The notes below the pieces were generated by a model. That model made no database searches. It was given only the letters and a program-made list of their open reading frames with translations, and was not told where the DNA came from. From Candidatus Bipolaricaulis sibiricus (lineage in GTDB: Bacteria; Bipolaricaulota; Bipolaricaulia; Bipolaricaulales; Bipolaricaulaceae), in assembly GCA_004102645.1 (NCBI GenBank), contig CP034928.1, forward strand, positions 186,001-250,000: a DNA stretch of 64,000 bases. Direction: 5' to 3'. The number at the start of each line of letters is the position of its first letter. Position 1 is the stretch's first letter. The translations under genes and the position numbers were made by a program. Shown piece by piece: positions 47,817-56,464 of the stretch.

Positions 47817-48805
47817 GTGCCCTCCACTTCGTGTGGCAGGCGGCAGCCGTCCTCGTGGGCGGCGGGCTCCTGGGCTTGGTGTACAAGGGGTTCGACCGTA
47901 AGCTTGCCGCGCGGATGCAGGCCCGGATCGGGCCGCCGCTGCGCCAGCCGTTCCTCGACGTGGGGAAGCTCCTCGTGAAGGAGAGCGTGGTCCCCAAGGA
48001 CGCCGTGGGGTGGCTGTTCCGGGCGATGCCGTTCCTGGCCGTGGTCGCCTCGTTCACGGTTCTCCTCTACCTCCCGTGGGGGCCGTTCCCGGCGGTTCTC
48101 GGTGGCTACGGGGACGCGATCCTCGTCCTGTACCTCCTTGCCGTGCCGGCGCTCGCGATGGCGCTCGGTGGGTTCGCCTCCGGGTCGCCCCTCGCCACGG
48201 TGGGTGCTCAACGCGAGATTGTCATGCTGATGTCCTACGAGTTCCCGCTTGCCGTGGCCGTGGTCGGGGTGGTGTGGCGGCTGGCGACCCTTGGCGGCGG
48301 GCCCGTGTTCTCGCTGGGGGCGATCGCCGCGGCGCCCCTGTGGGCCCAGGTGGGCCCGCTAGGGGTGATCGGGCTCGCCATCCTCGCTGCGTGCCTTCTG
48401 ATCGTGACCCCGGCCGAGCTCTCCAAGATTCCGTTCGACATCCCCGAGGCGGAGACTGAGATCGCCGGGGGCCTCATGGTCGAGTACTCCGGGACCTACT
48501 TGGCGCTCTTCTACCTCGCCGACGCGGCGAAGACGATCGCCATGGCCGCCCTCGTCGTGACCCTGTTCGCCCCGTACGGGATCGCCGGGCTTCTCGGCCT
48601 CTCCGGGGCCGGTGCCCAGGCCGTGGACCTCGTGTTCCATCTCCTGAAGATCTTCGTTGTCATGTTCGCCGCCGTGACCACGGTGCGGGTGGCGATGGCC
48701 CGGCTCAAGATCGACCAGGTGGCGCGCGGGTTCTGGCTTCAGATCACCGCGGTGGCCGTGGCGGGGCTGGTGCTCTTGGTCCTCGACCGGATGGTGGTCG
48801 GATGA
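47813..48805 (+). CDS. mbhM: Mbh subunit M (NuoH-like membrane anchor)
   Basis: 330 residues with eight or so helices. NuoH/MbhM motifs: RKLAARMQARIGPPLRQPFLDVGKLLVKE, and SKIPFDIPEAETEIAGGLMVEYSGTYLALFYLA with its conserved acidic loop. It anchors the peripheral hydrogenase arm and couples it to the ion-pumping arm. Confidence 0.95.
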   Translation: MSALHFVWQAAAVLVGGGLLGLVYKGFDRKLAARMQARIGPPLRQPFLDVGKLLVKESVVPKDAVGWLFRAMPFLAVVASFTVLLYLPWGPFPAVLGGYGDAILVLYLLAVPALAMALGGFASGSPLATVGAQREIVMLMSYEFPLAVAVVGVVWRLATLGGGPVFSLGAIAAAPLWAQVGPLGVIGLAILAACLLIVTPAELSKIPFDIPEAETEIAGGLMVEYSGTYLALFYLADAAKTIAMAALVVTLFAPYGIAGLLGLSGAGAQAVDLVFHLLKIFVVMFAAVTTVRVAMARLKIDQVARGFWLQITAVAVAGLVLLVLDRMVVG

Positions 48806-49194
48806 TCCTCAAGACCCTGTTTTCCCAGCTCCTCACCAAACCGGCCACGAACCGGTTCCCGGCCAAGTACATGCCCAAGTCCGTGCTCGGGTTTCTGGGC
48901 CGGGTGAAGGAGGGCAAGGCGACCCTTGTCCCGCCCGTGCCGGTGCCGCCCCGGTTCCGGGGGAAGATCGCCTACGACCGGGAGAAGTGCATCGGGTGCC
49001 AGCTCTGCATCCGGGTGTGCCCGGCCAAGGTGATCGAGTTCCTGCCCGAGGTGAAGAAGATCCGGATGCACGTGGCGCGGTGCACGTTCTGCGCCCAGTG
49101 CGTGGACGCCTGCCCGGTGGACGCCCTCGCCGAGAGCCCCGACTTCCTCCTCTCCGACACCGACCGCAGCTCCGCTGCGCTCACGGTGGAGTAG
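48802..49194 (+). CDS. mbhN: Mbh subunit N, 2x[4Fe-4S] ferredoxin-like (NuoI-like)
   Basis: 130 residues with two ferredoxin motifs, CIGCQLCIRVCPAKV and CTFCAQCVDACPVDAL. It is the electron entry point from reduced ferredoxin and the last gene of the operon. The protein ends with a short Ser/Ala tail. Confidence 0.95.
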   Translation: MILKTLFSQLLTKPATNRFPAKYMPKSVLGFLGRVKEGKATLVPPVPVPPRFRGKIAYDREKCIGCQLCIRVCPAKVIEFLPEVKKIRMHVARCTFCAQCVDACPVDALAESPDFLLSDTDRSSAALTVE

Positions 49195-49215
49195 CCCCGA
49201 CGACCTACTCAGTTT

Positions 49216-49391
49216 GGTTGACCCGCTCTGGAAACCGATTGGGGTTGCCTCTGTCGCGTCAGGGCCCCCAATGTTGCGCGCCATCACTCGATTCCCCGGA
49301 CCTGCGCACCGCCCAACCACGACGAGACCTCTCGGCGAACTCCGCGTCTCTGCGCCCCAGAACAAGCACGCACGGAACAAGATCTGACCCC
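49216..49391 (+). mobile_element. Half-copy of the GGGGTCAG terminal-repeat element
   Basis: From GGTTGACCCGCTCTGG to the end GGAACAAGATCTGACCCC, this stretch is the diverged counterpart of 53307-53452. Both share CTGTCGCGTCAGGGCCCCC-type blocks and the same 22-nt terminus. The opposite terminus is missing. It fills most of the gap after mbhN. Confidence 0.6.
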
Positions 49392-49414
49392 AGTGATGAG
49401 TGAGCTCACTGGGG
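49388..49414. terminator. Hairpin between convergent mbhN and the ABC permease gene
   Basis: CCCCAGTGA, a 9-nt loop, TCACTGGGG: a perfect 9-bp stem. No T-run follows. It abuts the end of the mobile half-copy, so it may belong to the element or serve as a bidirectional terminator. Confidence 0.4.
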
Positions 49415-49439
49415 CTCACCAAGTAGGCTGACCAGACAA

Positions 49440-50297
49440 CTAGACCCTGCCCCGGAGTCGCGGGTCCAGTGCGTCGCGGAGGCCGTCGCCGAGGAGGTTG
49501 AACCCCAAGACGGATAGGAAGATCGCCAGCCCGGGGAACGCGGAGACGTGAGGCGCAACCCGCAGGTACTCTCGCCCGCGGCTGAGCATCGCCCCCCATT
49601 CGGGGGTCGGCGCCTGGGCTCCCAGCCCGAGGAAGCCCAGTCCCGCTGCGGTGAGAATCGCGCTTGCGGTGTACAGGGTGGAGAGCACGACCACGGGTCC
49701 CAGCACGTTGGGAAGCACGTGGCGCACCAGGATCCGTGTGTCTGCAGCACCCATGGCCCGGGCGGCCTGAACGTACTCGGAGTCGCGGATCGACATGGTG
49801 GACCCGCGCACCACCCGGGTGTAGACGGGAATCGACGAGATGCCGATGGCCAGCATCGCGTTCCACAGACTTGGCCCAAGGACCGTGACCACGAGAATCG
49901 CGAGGAGGATAGGGGGGAATGCGAGGAGGATATCGATCGAACGTTGGGTGAGGATGTCGAGCTTGCCGCCGTAGAAGCCGGAAGCGAGTCCCCACGGAAC
50001 ACCGATCGCCATCCCCACACCCACCGAGACGACCCCGATGGTGAGGGAGATCCGCGCGCCGTAGATGATCCGGCTGAGAATGTCGCGCCCCAGTTCGTCC
50101 TGGCCCAGCCAGTGGCTCGATGAAGGTGGGGTGAGGCGCTCCCTCATCCGCGGCAAGAGGGGGTCGTGAGGAGCGAGCACTGGGGCCAGCAACGCGACGA
50201 CGAGGAGCGTCAACACCGCTAATAAGCCCACTGCGGCGCTGCGGTGCCGCAGGAGACCCCGGGCCATATCCCATAGCAGCTGCCTAGATCCCGCCAC
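49440..50297 (-). CDS. Peptide/nickel-type ABC transporter permease (DppC-like)
   Basis: 285 residues from the GTG at 50297 (GGAGG 6-7 nt upstream). An N-terminal OppC segment (LLRHRSAAVGLLAVLTLLVVALLAP) precedes the BPD_transp_1 domain. HWLGQDELGRDILSRIIYGARISL and the EAA-type loop EYVQAARAMGAADTRILVRHVLPNVLGP are present. Third gene of a DppA-B-C set; the ATPase genes dppD/F do not follow, the mobile half-copy does. Confidence 0.92.
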   Translation of the reverse strand: MAGSRQLLWDMARGLLRHRSAAVGLLAVLTLLVVALLAPVLAPHDPLLPRMRERLTPPSSSHWLGQDELGRDILSRIIYGARISLTIGVVSVGVGMAIGVPWGLASGFYGGKLDILTQRSIDILLAFPPILLAILVVTVLGPSLWNAMLAIGISSIPVYTRVVRGSTMSIRDSEYVQAARAMGAADTRILVRHVLPNVLGPVVVLSTLYTASAILTAAGLGFLGLGAQAPTPEWGAMLSRGREYLRVAPHVSAFPGLAIFLSVLGFNLLGDGLRDALDPRLRGRV

Positions 50298-50314
50298 GGC
50301 CGCCTCCTTGTGCT

Positions 50315-51235
50315 CTAGTCATAGCGAATTCGAGGGTCCACGAACGAATACGCGAGGTCCACCAGGAGGTTCACTCCAATGAAGATCAGGGCGATCACCA
50401 GAACGGCACCCTGAACCACCGGATAGTCGCGGTTGGTGATCGAGTCGACCATCAGGCGTCCCACGCCGGGCCACGTGAACACGGTCTCGGTGAGCACCGA
50501 GCCAGCGAGCAATCCACCGAACTGGAGCCCGACCACCGTGACGACTGGGATGAGCGCATTCCGCAGTGCGTGACGGAGGGTGACTGCACGCTCCGTGAGG
50601 CCCTTGGCCCTCCCAGTGCGAATGTAGTCCTGACGCAGAATCTCGAGCATGCTGGAGCGGGTCATCCGGGCGATCATCCCCGTGGCCATTGCGCCAAGGG
50701 TGACCGCCGGGAGCACCAGATGACGCAGTGTCCCTCTACCGCCCACGGGGAACCACCCGAGCCGAACGGAGAAGATCCACATCGCCATCAAGCCGAACCA
50801 GAACACGGGGATGGAGATGCCCATGAGAGCTCCGACCATCGTGCCGTAATCCAGGACGGAGTACTGCCGAGTCGCTGAGATGATGCCAGCGGTCAGCCCG
50901 AGGAGGATGGCGATCGCCATGCTGGCGGAGGCGAGTTCCAGCGTCGCCGGAAGGCGGAACCCAAGCTCCTGGGTGACCGGGCGACGGGTGCGAGCCGACC
51001 GGCCGAGGTCGCCGCGCAGCAGGTTCCAGATGTAGATCCCGTATTGAACCGTCAGCGGACGATCCAGACCGAGTTGCGTGCGTATCCGCGCCACTACCTC
51101 TTGAGGGGCCGCCTCGCCAGCCATGACCAGAGCGGGGTCCCCCGGGATCAGGCGCAGCGCCAGGAACACCAGTGTGACCACCCCGAGCAACACGGGAATG
51201 GCCAGAAGAAGTCGGCGGACAATGTAGCTGAGCAT
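50315..51235 (-). CDS. Peptide/nickel-type ABC transporter permease (DppB-like)
   Basis: 306 residues, six helices. MLSYIVRRLLLAIPVLLGVVTLVFLALRLIPGDPA is the canonical DppB start. The EAA loop reads DYIRTGRAKGLTERAVTLRHALRNALIPVVTVVGLQFG. The protein ends in YSFVDPRIRYD. With the DppC-like protein it forms the membrane channel; 17 nt separate the two. Confidence 0.94.
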   Translation of the reverse strand: MLSYIVRRLLLAIPVLLGVVTLVFLALRLIPGDPALVMAGEAAPQEVVARIRTQLGLDRPLTVQYGIYIWNLLRGDLGRSARTRRPVTQELGFRLPATLELASASMAIAILLGLTAGIISATRQYSVLDYGTMVGALMGISIPVFWFGLMAMWIFSVRLGWFPVGGRGTLRHLVLPAVTLGAMATGMIARMTRSSMLEILRQDYIRTGRAKGLTERAVTLRHALRNALIPVVTVVGLQFGGLLAGSVLTETVFTWPGVGRLMVDSITNRDYPVVQGAVLVIALIFIGVNLLVDLAYSFVDPRIRYD

Positions 51236-51319
51236 GTGTGCCTCATCCGGTCCCCGCTGGACCCCGACGGGCGCCCGTGCGCCCGCCGGGGCAGAAGCGA
51301 GGATGGGGGTATGAGCCCT

Positions 51320-52828
51320 CTAGTTGTCCAGCCAAGCGCGGTGCGCTTGGACGGTGAAGTTGGGATGGAAGACAAGGCCCCGTACGTTGGTCCGGACGCC
51401 GTAGCGGTGATCCGGGTTCAACAGGAACAGCCACGGCGCTTCGTTCCAGATCAACTCGATCGCCTGTGCGTAGTACTGCTCACGCAGCTCGGGGACCGGC
51501 GTGGTGCGGGCCGCCGTCAGAAGGTCGTCGACGGTCTCGTTCTTGTAGAACGAGCGGTTGCTGCCGGCAGGCGCCCACTGCGTTCCGTGGAACAGGGAGT
51601 ACAGGGTGTAGTCAGCGTCGCCCGTGACCGTGCTCCAGCCGAGCATGTAGAGATCGGTCTCGCTCCGATCCACCGGCCGCAGCGTGAAGTCCAGGTACGA
51701 ACCCCACTCCATCGAGATGAGCTCCACGTCGATTCCGACCACCTTCAACTGGGCTTGGATGACCTCTGCACCGAGCGTCCGCCAACCGGGGTTGTAGCGA
51801 AGTGTCGTCTTGAACCCGTTCGGATAGCCGGCCTTGGCTAGCAGATCCTTGGCCTTCTCCACGTCGTAGACATACGGACCTGGCGCATGGTAGCCGAACA
51901 CGCCCGGGCTGAACGGTGCTGCCGCAACGGAGGCAAAACCGCCAAACACGAAGTCCACGATCTCCTGTTTGTCGACCGCGTAGTTCAGCGCCTGGCGGAC
52001 GAGTGGGTTGGCCAGCGGCCCGCGCTGGCAGTTCATACCCACGTACTGAATGGTGAGCGACGGGATGATGACAACTTCGGTCTTCGGGTCAGCGTTGACA
52101 ATCGGAACATCGTCTGGGGGGACGACGGTCGTCACGTCCACCTCGCCTGTAAGGAGCTTCATGACCCGCGTTCCGCCCTCGGGGATCGGAAGGAACACCA
52201 GCCGGTCCAAGTAAGGGCCCTCTCCCCAGTAGTTCGGGTTCCTCGCGAGGACGAGCTCGGTTCCAGGGATCCAGCGCACAAACATGAACGGACCCGTCCC
52301 CACGGGGTGGTCCACGCCGGCCGCCACGGCCGCCGGGCTGACGACTCCGGTGAAGCTGTGCGCGAGGCCTACGAGCAGCGGAGCGAAGGGCGCGCTGAGG
52401 TGCATGCGCATCGTGTGATCATCGATAACCTCGATGTCAGCAATGTAGTTCATCCCCAAGGTGGGCCCGAAGATCGCCTTGTCGCGGAACCGAAGTAGGT
52501 TCCATTTCGCCGCCTCGGCGTTGAACGGTGTTCCGTCGTGGAACTTCACGCCTTCCCGCAGGTAGAACGTCCACACCAGACCATCATCGCTGGACTCGAA
52601 GCTCTTGGCCAGGATGTACTCCAGCTCGCCGCCTGGCCCCAACCGGAAGAGAGCCTCGGCCACATGCATGAAGACGTTGGATGCGGGTGTGTCCGTCATC
52701 GCCAGCGGATCAAGCGTCGCTGGGTCATACTCCATGGCAATCGTTAGTGTCCCGCCGTAGCGCGGTGTCGCCCCTGCCAGAGCCCCCAGAGTTAACAACG
52801 CCATACACAGACCTACGATCTTTCTCAT
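51320..52828 (-). CDS. Peptide ABC transporter substrate-binding protein (SBP family 5)
   Basis: 502 residues from the ATG at 52828 with a perfect AAGGAGGT 6 nt upstream. It has a signal peptide MRKIVGLCMALLTLGALAGA with no lipobox Cys. The family-5 signature YGGTLTIAMEYDPATLDPL, LVWTFYLREGVKFHDGTPFNAEAAKWNL and PVGTGPFMFVRW are present. It binds oligopeptides or related solutes in the periplasm. It heads the transporter operon; consistent with a peptide-scavenging lifestyle alongside the M1 peptidase. Confidence 0.94.
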   Translation of the reverse strand: MRKIVGLCMALLTLGALAGATPRYGGTLTIAMEYDPATLDPLAMTDTPASNVFMHVAEALFRLGPGGELEYILAKSFESSDDGLVWTFYLREGVKFHDGTPFNAEAAKWNLLRFRDKAIFGPTLGMNYIADIEVIDDHTMRMHLSAPFAPLLVGLAHSFTGVVSPAAVAAGVDHPVGTGPFMFVRWIPGTELVLARNPNYWGEGPYLDRLVFLPIPEGGTRVMKLLTGEVDVTTVVPPDDVPIVNADPKTEVVIIPSLTIQYVGMNCQRGPLANPLVRQALNYAVDKQEIVDFVFGGFASVAAAPFSPGVFGYHAPGPYVYDVEKAKDLLAKAGYPNGFKTTLRYNPGWRTLGAEVIQAQLKVVGIDVELISMEWGSYLDFTLRPVDRSETDLYMLGWSTVTGDADYTLYSLFHGTQWAPAGSNRSFYKNETVDDLLTAARTTPVPELREQYYAQAIELIWNEAPWLFLLNPDHRYGVRTNVRGLVFHPNFTVQAHRAWLDN

Positions 52829-53084
52829 CGGACTACCTCCTTGGTTCTGTTCGGTCGGCACTGCTGCTTGGGACTGATTGTCTGCGCTAACCCGTTCGCC
52901 GCGGCCATCACCCCCTCCCCCAGACACTCCTTGACCCCCCGGTCCGTTGTCTGGCGATTGATGATAAGGGTGGTGGTGTACGGCAGCAAGGCCGGCGTCT
53001 TGGTTCTCCTGCAGATCGCTACGAGGCCGAGGGGGGGACGGGTTGGTCGGAAAAGAGACGGCCCCTCCTCCGAGACCAGTAAGG

Positions 53085-53452
53085 GGGGTCAGATCTTGTT
53101 TCGTGCATGCCTGTGTCGAGCCGTATGGCCCGCGACGGGCTGTGGTCAGGCCATGCGGGCATCGGAGCATGAGGATTGCCTCAGAACAACCTCTGACCTC
53201 TCCGCTTGCCATTGTTAGCGTGCGGTCGGGTGTTCATTCCTGGTGCTCGTGTCGGTTCGGGACACCAAGAATAGAGACTGACCCCGCCGGCTGAGCTCCC
53301 CAGCCCGGTTGACGCACTCCGGATTCCCTGTGTCGCGTCAGGGCCCCCGACTTGGATCGCAAGCCCCGACCTTCTTGGCCGGCGCGCCATTTCGCAGCGA
53401 ACTCGACGTCTCTTGGCCTGGAACGAGCCTGCACGGAACAAGATCTGACCCC
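53085..53452. mobile_element. 368-bp non-coding element with 23-bp terminal inverted repeats
   Basis: The left end GGGGTCAGATCTTGTTT continues as CGTGCA; the right end (53430-53452) is its inverse with one mismatch. Internally, at about 53275-53284, an AGACTGACCCC forms a second inverted end, so the element may be composite. There is no ORF with transposase features. Half-copies occur at 49216-49391 (right half) and 55722-55830 (left half). GGGGTCAG-type ends are of the kind I associate with REP-associated or passively mobilised elements; no transposase lies in this window. The flanking gaps 52829-53084 and 53453-53488 are empty. Confidence 0.65.
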
Positions 53453-53488
53453 AGTGACCATGGCGGGGCAGCAAAGCTTGAGCCATCC

Positions 53489-55423
53489 TCACGATCCGAG
53501 GACCTGGGCTACCAGCCGAACGAACCTCGGGTCTGACCGCACCGGATCGACGAACGAGGTTGTGAGCGCGGTCAGAAGCCACTCATCTCGCTCAGCGTAC
53601 GCGCGCTCGAGCCAGGCGAGGGCTCGCTCCAGGTCGCCGACCGCCAGATAGCACGCGGCGAAGCAGGTCGGGGGGACGTGCCCTCGTGCGGCTCGGCTCT
53701 CGAGTTCCCGCAGCGCGGCGGCCACCGCCCCCCGCTGTCCGCTCATCTCGCGGAGGCAGCCCGTGATCACCGCTGGCCACGGGGACCCTCCACTCACGGA
53801 CCGCTCCCCCTCCACCGCAGCCAGCGCGCGCTGCAGGTCGCCCTTCTGCACGTACGCAAGGGCGAGGTTGACGCGGGTCATCGGGAACGAAGGATCGAGG
53901 GCCAACACTCTCTCGAACGCCGCGATTGCCTCATCGGTCCGACGGCCAGCAAGGAGGATCCGGCCGAGGTTCCGGTTCACGACGAGGGACAACGGGTCGA
54001 GCTCCAGCGCCCGGTCGATCGCGCGCTGGGCTTCGTCCAACCGGTGGACATACATGAGCACGAGCGCGTACCAGTGGTGGGCGGTGGCGTAGTTGGGGTT
54101 GAGCTCGATTGCCCGTTGCAGCTCTCGCTGTGCCGCGCCGAAGTCGAACGACTGATGGGCGCAGATCATGCCGAGGGATGCGTGTGCCTCGGCCAGGGAC
54201 TCGTCCAGTTCGAGCGCGCGGAGGGCGGCCGCGCGGGCCTGGGGGTGGGCATCCCGCGGCGATAGGGTTCCGTACTCGGGGAGAAGGGCATAGGCATCAG
54301 CCAATCCCACGTGGGCAAGGGCGAAGCGGGGGTCGAGCTCGGTCGCCCTCACGAAGCAATCGATCGCTGCCCGCAGGTCGGACTCGGTGCGGCGGTTCCA
54401 GAGGTAACGCCCCTTGAGGTAGAGCGTGTAAGCGTCGAGGTTGCGCGTCGGCTCTCGCCGTACCGGGTGCGCGCCTCCCTCTACGAGCAGGAGCTCCAGG
54501 GCCTGCGCCACCTGGGAAGCGACGTCGGCCTGGAAGGCGAACACGTCGCCGAGCACCCCATCGTAGGCCCGCGCCCAAAGGTGTTCCTCGCTGTAGGGGT
54601 CGATGAGCTGGAGGGAAATCCGGATGCGGTCGCCCACCTTGCGGACGCTGCCCTCGACGATCGTTCCCACCCCGAGCTCCTTCCGAATCTCGGCGATGGA
54701 CTTCGTGGTCCCCCTGTAGCGGAGCACGGACGTGTGGGCAATCACCTTCAGTTCAGGATGTTGGGCCAGCGTACAGATGAGCTCGTCGGTCATCCCGTCC
54801 GTGAAGTAGGCGTCGGCGGGATCGGGGCTCACGTTCACCAGGGGGAGGACGGCGATTCGTCGCCGGTCGGCTCCCCGATCGGCGGGGAGGGGGGGATCTC
54901 CGGTCCGGGCGACACGGTAGATCTTGGTGGGGCGCTCCAGCCCCTTCAGCGACTCCGTTCCCGCGTAGACGAGGCGTTCCTCGGTCTTGTTCCAGACCTG
55001 ATCGTAGAACTGCTGAGACGCACAGACCCCTCCTGGCGGGGCGAGGGGCTCGATGCGGGCGACGAGGTTCACCCCATCCCCGAACAGGTCTCCTCCTCGA
55101 TCCACGACGTCGCCCAGGTGGAGCCCGATCCGAAGATGGAACGTGTCCTCCTCGGGCACAGAGGCGTTGCGACGGTCGACCGCCCGTTGGATCGCGACGG
55201 CGCACTCCAGGGCGGCCAGGGCGCTGGGGAACTCGACTAGGTACCCGTCGCCCGTGCACTTGACCTCCCGACCACCGTGACGGGCGACCTTCGCCCGGAC
55301 GATCCGCGCCTGATCGCGAAGGATCTCCAGGGCGAGGTTCTCGTTGCGCTGGCAGAGGGACGTGTAGCCCACCAGGTCGGTGAGCATCAGCGCGGCGAGC
55401 CGGCGCCGGTCCTCATCCACCAC
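53489..55423 (-). CDS. Class III adenylate/guanylate cyclase - TolB-like - TPR protein
   Basis: 644 residues from the GTG at 55423 (GGGAGGTGG just upstream; GTG 55420 is equivalent). Residues 1-170 form a CHD cyclase domain with both metal Asp motifs (MLTDLVGYTSL; CTGDGYLVEF) and GDGVNLVARIEPLA. Residues about 190-320 form the TolB/FlgO-like segment frequent in this architecture (RRIAVLPLVNVSPDPADAYFTDGMTDELI). Residues 330-640 contain eight or so tetratricopeptide repeats (DPRFALAHVGLADAY; LNPNYATAHHWYALVLMY). Probably a soluble cyclic-nucleotide signalling protein; no membrane segment seen. Flanked on both sides by mobile element copies. Confidence 0.82.
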   Translation of the reverse strand: MVDEDRRRLAALMLTDLVGYTSLCQRNENLALEILRDQARIVRAKVARHGGREVKCTGDGYLVEFPSALAALECAVAIQRAVDRRNASVPEEDTFHLRIGLHLGDVVDRGGDLFGDGVNLVARIEPLAPPGGVCASQQFYDQVWNKTEERLVYAGTESLKGLERPTKIYRVARTGDPPLPADRGADRRRIAVLPLVNVSPDPADAYFTDGMTDELICTLAQHPELKVIAHTSVLRYRGTTKSIAEIRKELGVGTIVEGSVRKVGDRIRISLQLIDPYSEEHLWARAYDGVLGDVFAFQADVASQVAQALELLLVEGGAHPVRREPTRNLDAYTLYLKGRYLWNRRTESDLRAAIDCFVRATELDPRFALAHVGLADAYALLPEYGTLSPRDAHPQARAAALRALELDESLAEAHASLGMICAHQSFDFGAAQRELQRAIELNPNYATAHHWYALVLMYVHRLDEAQRAIDRALELDPLSLVVNRNLGRILLAGRRTDEAIAAFERVLALDPSFPMTRVNLALAYVQKGDLQRALAAVEGERSVSGGSPWPAVITGCLREMSGQRGAVAAALRELESRAARGHVPPTCFAACYLAVGDLERALAWLERAYAERDEWLLTALTTSFVDPVRSDPRFVRLVAQVLGS

Positions 55424-55721
55424 CGTCCACCTCCCGTCGGAACCGGGGACACCCGGCCGGACGGACGCATTGTACAGCTCCCGAAACGCCAGCTGCTGAC
55501 GGCCGAGTTGCCTCACGCAAGAGGAGCATGAACGGTGTCCGAGGTTCTCACGCAAGGTGAGCACAGGCGTGGGGCCCAGACGCACGTGAGTCCCAGGCTG
55601 AGAGGCGATGATGGTCCGGGTGAGCGACTCGCGGGCGATGACGACTGAGCCTCGTCGGGGACGTGATCGTCCTGCACATCGCGGGTGGGCAGGGCCGGGT
55701 GGAGGCCCTCCTTGTGGCATA

Positions 55722-55830
55722 GGGGTCAGATCTTGTTCCGTGCATGTCTGTGTTGAGCTGTGTCGCCCGCGACGGGCAGTGGCCGTGCCATGCGGGCATT
55801 GGAGCATGAGGAATGCCTCACGACAACGTG
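55722..55830 (+). mobile_element. Half-copy of the GGGGTCAG terminal-repeat element (left half)
   Basis: It begins GGGGTCAGATCTTGTTCC and tracks 53085-53190 for about 105 bp with roughly one difference in six, including CCCGCGACGGGC and GAGCATGAGGA blocks. The right end is missing. It lies in the 456-nt gene-free stretch 55424-55879, which otherwise shows nothing I can support. Confidence 0.6.
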
Positions 55831-55879
55831 TGTCCCCCCGCTGGCGATCAGGCCTGGTTCTCCGTGGGCGGGTGTGCGA

Positions 55880-56319
55880 AGACGGTCCACTCCCATCCCA
55901 CTCTCCCCGAGGGTCTCTTGGGAGTCCGCCCTCGCCCTGCCGCTCGCGGCGCGTCATCGGCCACAGGGCCAGATGGCTCGCCCGACTTGCGAGCGATTCC
56001 GACACCCGGCACATCCGCAGGAGGTTGGTCGATCCGGTGACGAGGAACTGCCCGGGTCTGCGCGCTCGACCTCGTCCAGGGTGATCAGCTGGCTGCCGCT
56101 GACCAAAGCCTCCGGATCGCGACGCGCCACACCCCGCACACCGAGGTCGTCGAGGGTGCAGTAGCGACGTGGCCCGGGAACAAGGTGCTCGGCCAGGGTG
56201 CTCTTGCCCGTCTGCCGGGCACCCGTCAGCACGACCACGGGCATCACCGCAAGCCTGTCGCGTAGCGCGGTTCCGACGGCGCGGGGGAATGCCCTCATCC
56301 GATACATGACGACAACCAT
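55880..56319 (-). pseudogene. Broken AAA_14/DUF4143-type ATPase
   Basis: From an in-frame ATG (MYRMRAFPRAV; frame opens at 56319) the sequence encodes VVVLTGARQTGKSTLAEHLV (Walker A) and QLITLDEVERA (Walker B). It then loses the frame; the next frame carries the continuation GQFLVTGSTNLLRMCRVSESLASRASHLALWPM. About 20 residues between the blocks and the whole C-terminal DUF4143 part are missing. Clear decay product of a family common in mobile and toxin-associated loci. Confidence 0.7.
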
Positions 56320-56374
56320 TCACAGCGTGAATGACAAGACGACAGCGGATGCATCGGCACGCTAGTGGCCGGTT

Positions 56375-56404
56375 TTGTCAGACCTGGGGTCCAAGCACTA
56401 CGAT
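56375..56404 (+). promoter_or_regulatory. Putative promoter of the DUF4389 operon
   Basis: TTGTCA (56375-56380), 18 nt, TACGAT (56399-56404). The first gene starts at 56465 with GGGGAGG upstream, giving a leader of about 55 nt. Confidence 0.35.
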
Positions 56405-56464
56405 ACGGCGTGAACTACACGTTCGAACCGGGCGTGGGATGAGCAGCGTTCAGGGGAGGCAGGG

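Noticed and set aside
45615-49194. Complex I or sulfane reductase (Mbs) fragment
   Set aside because: The large subunit keeps both CxxC pairs of the NiFe site, which NuoD and MbsL lack.
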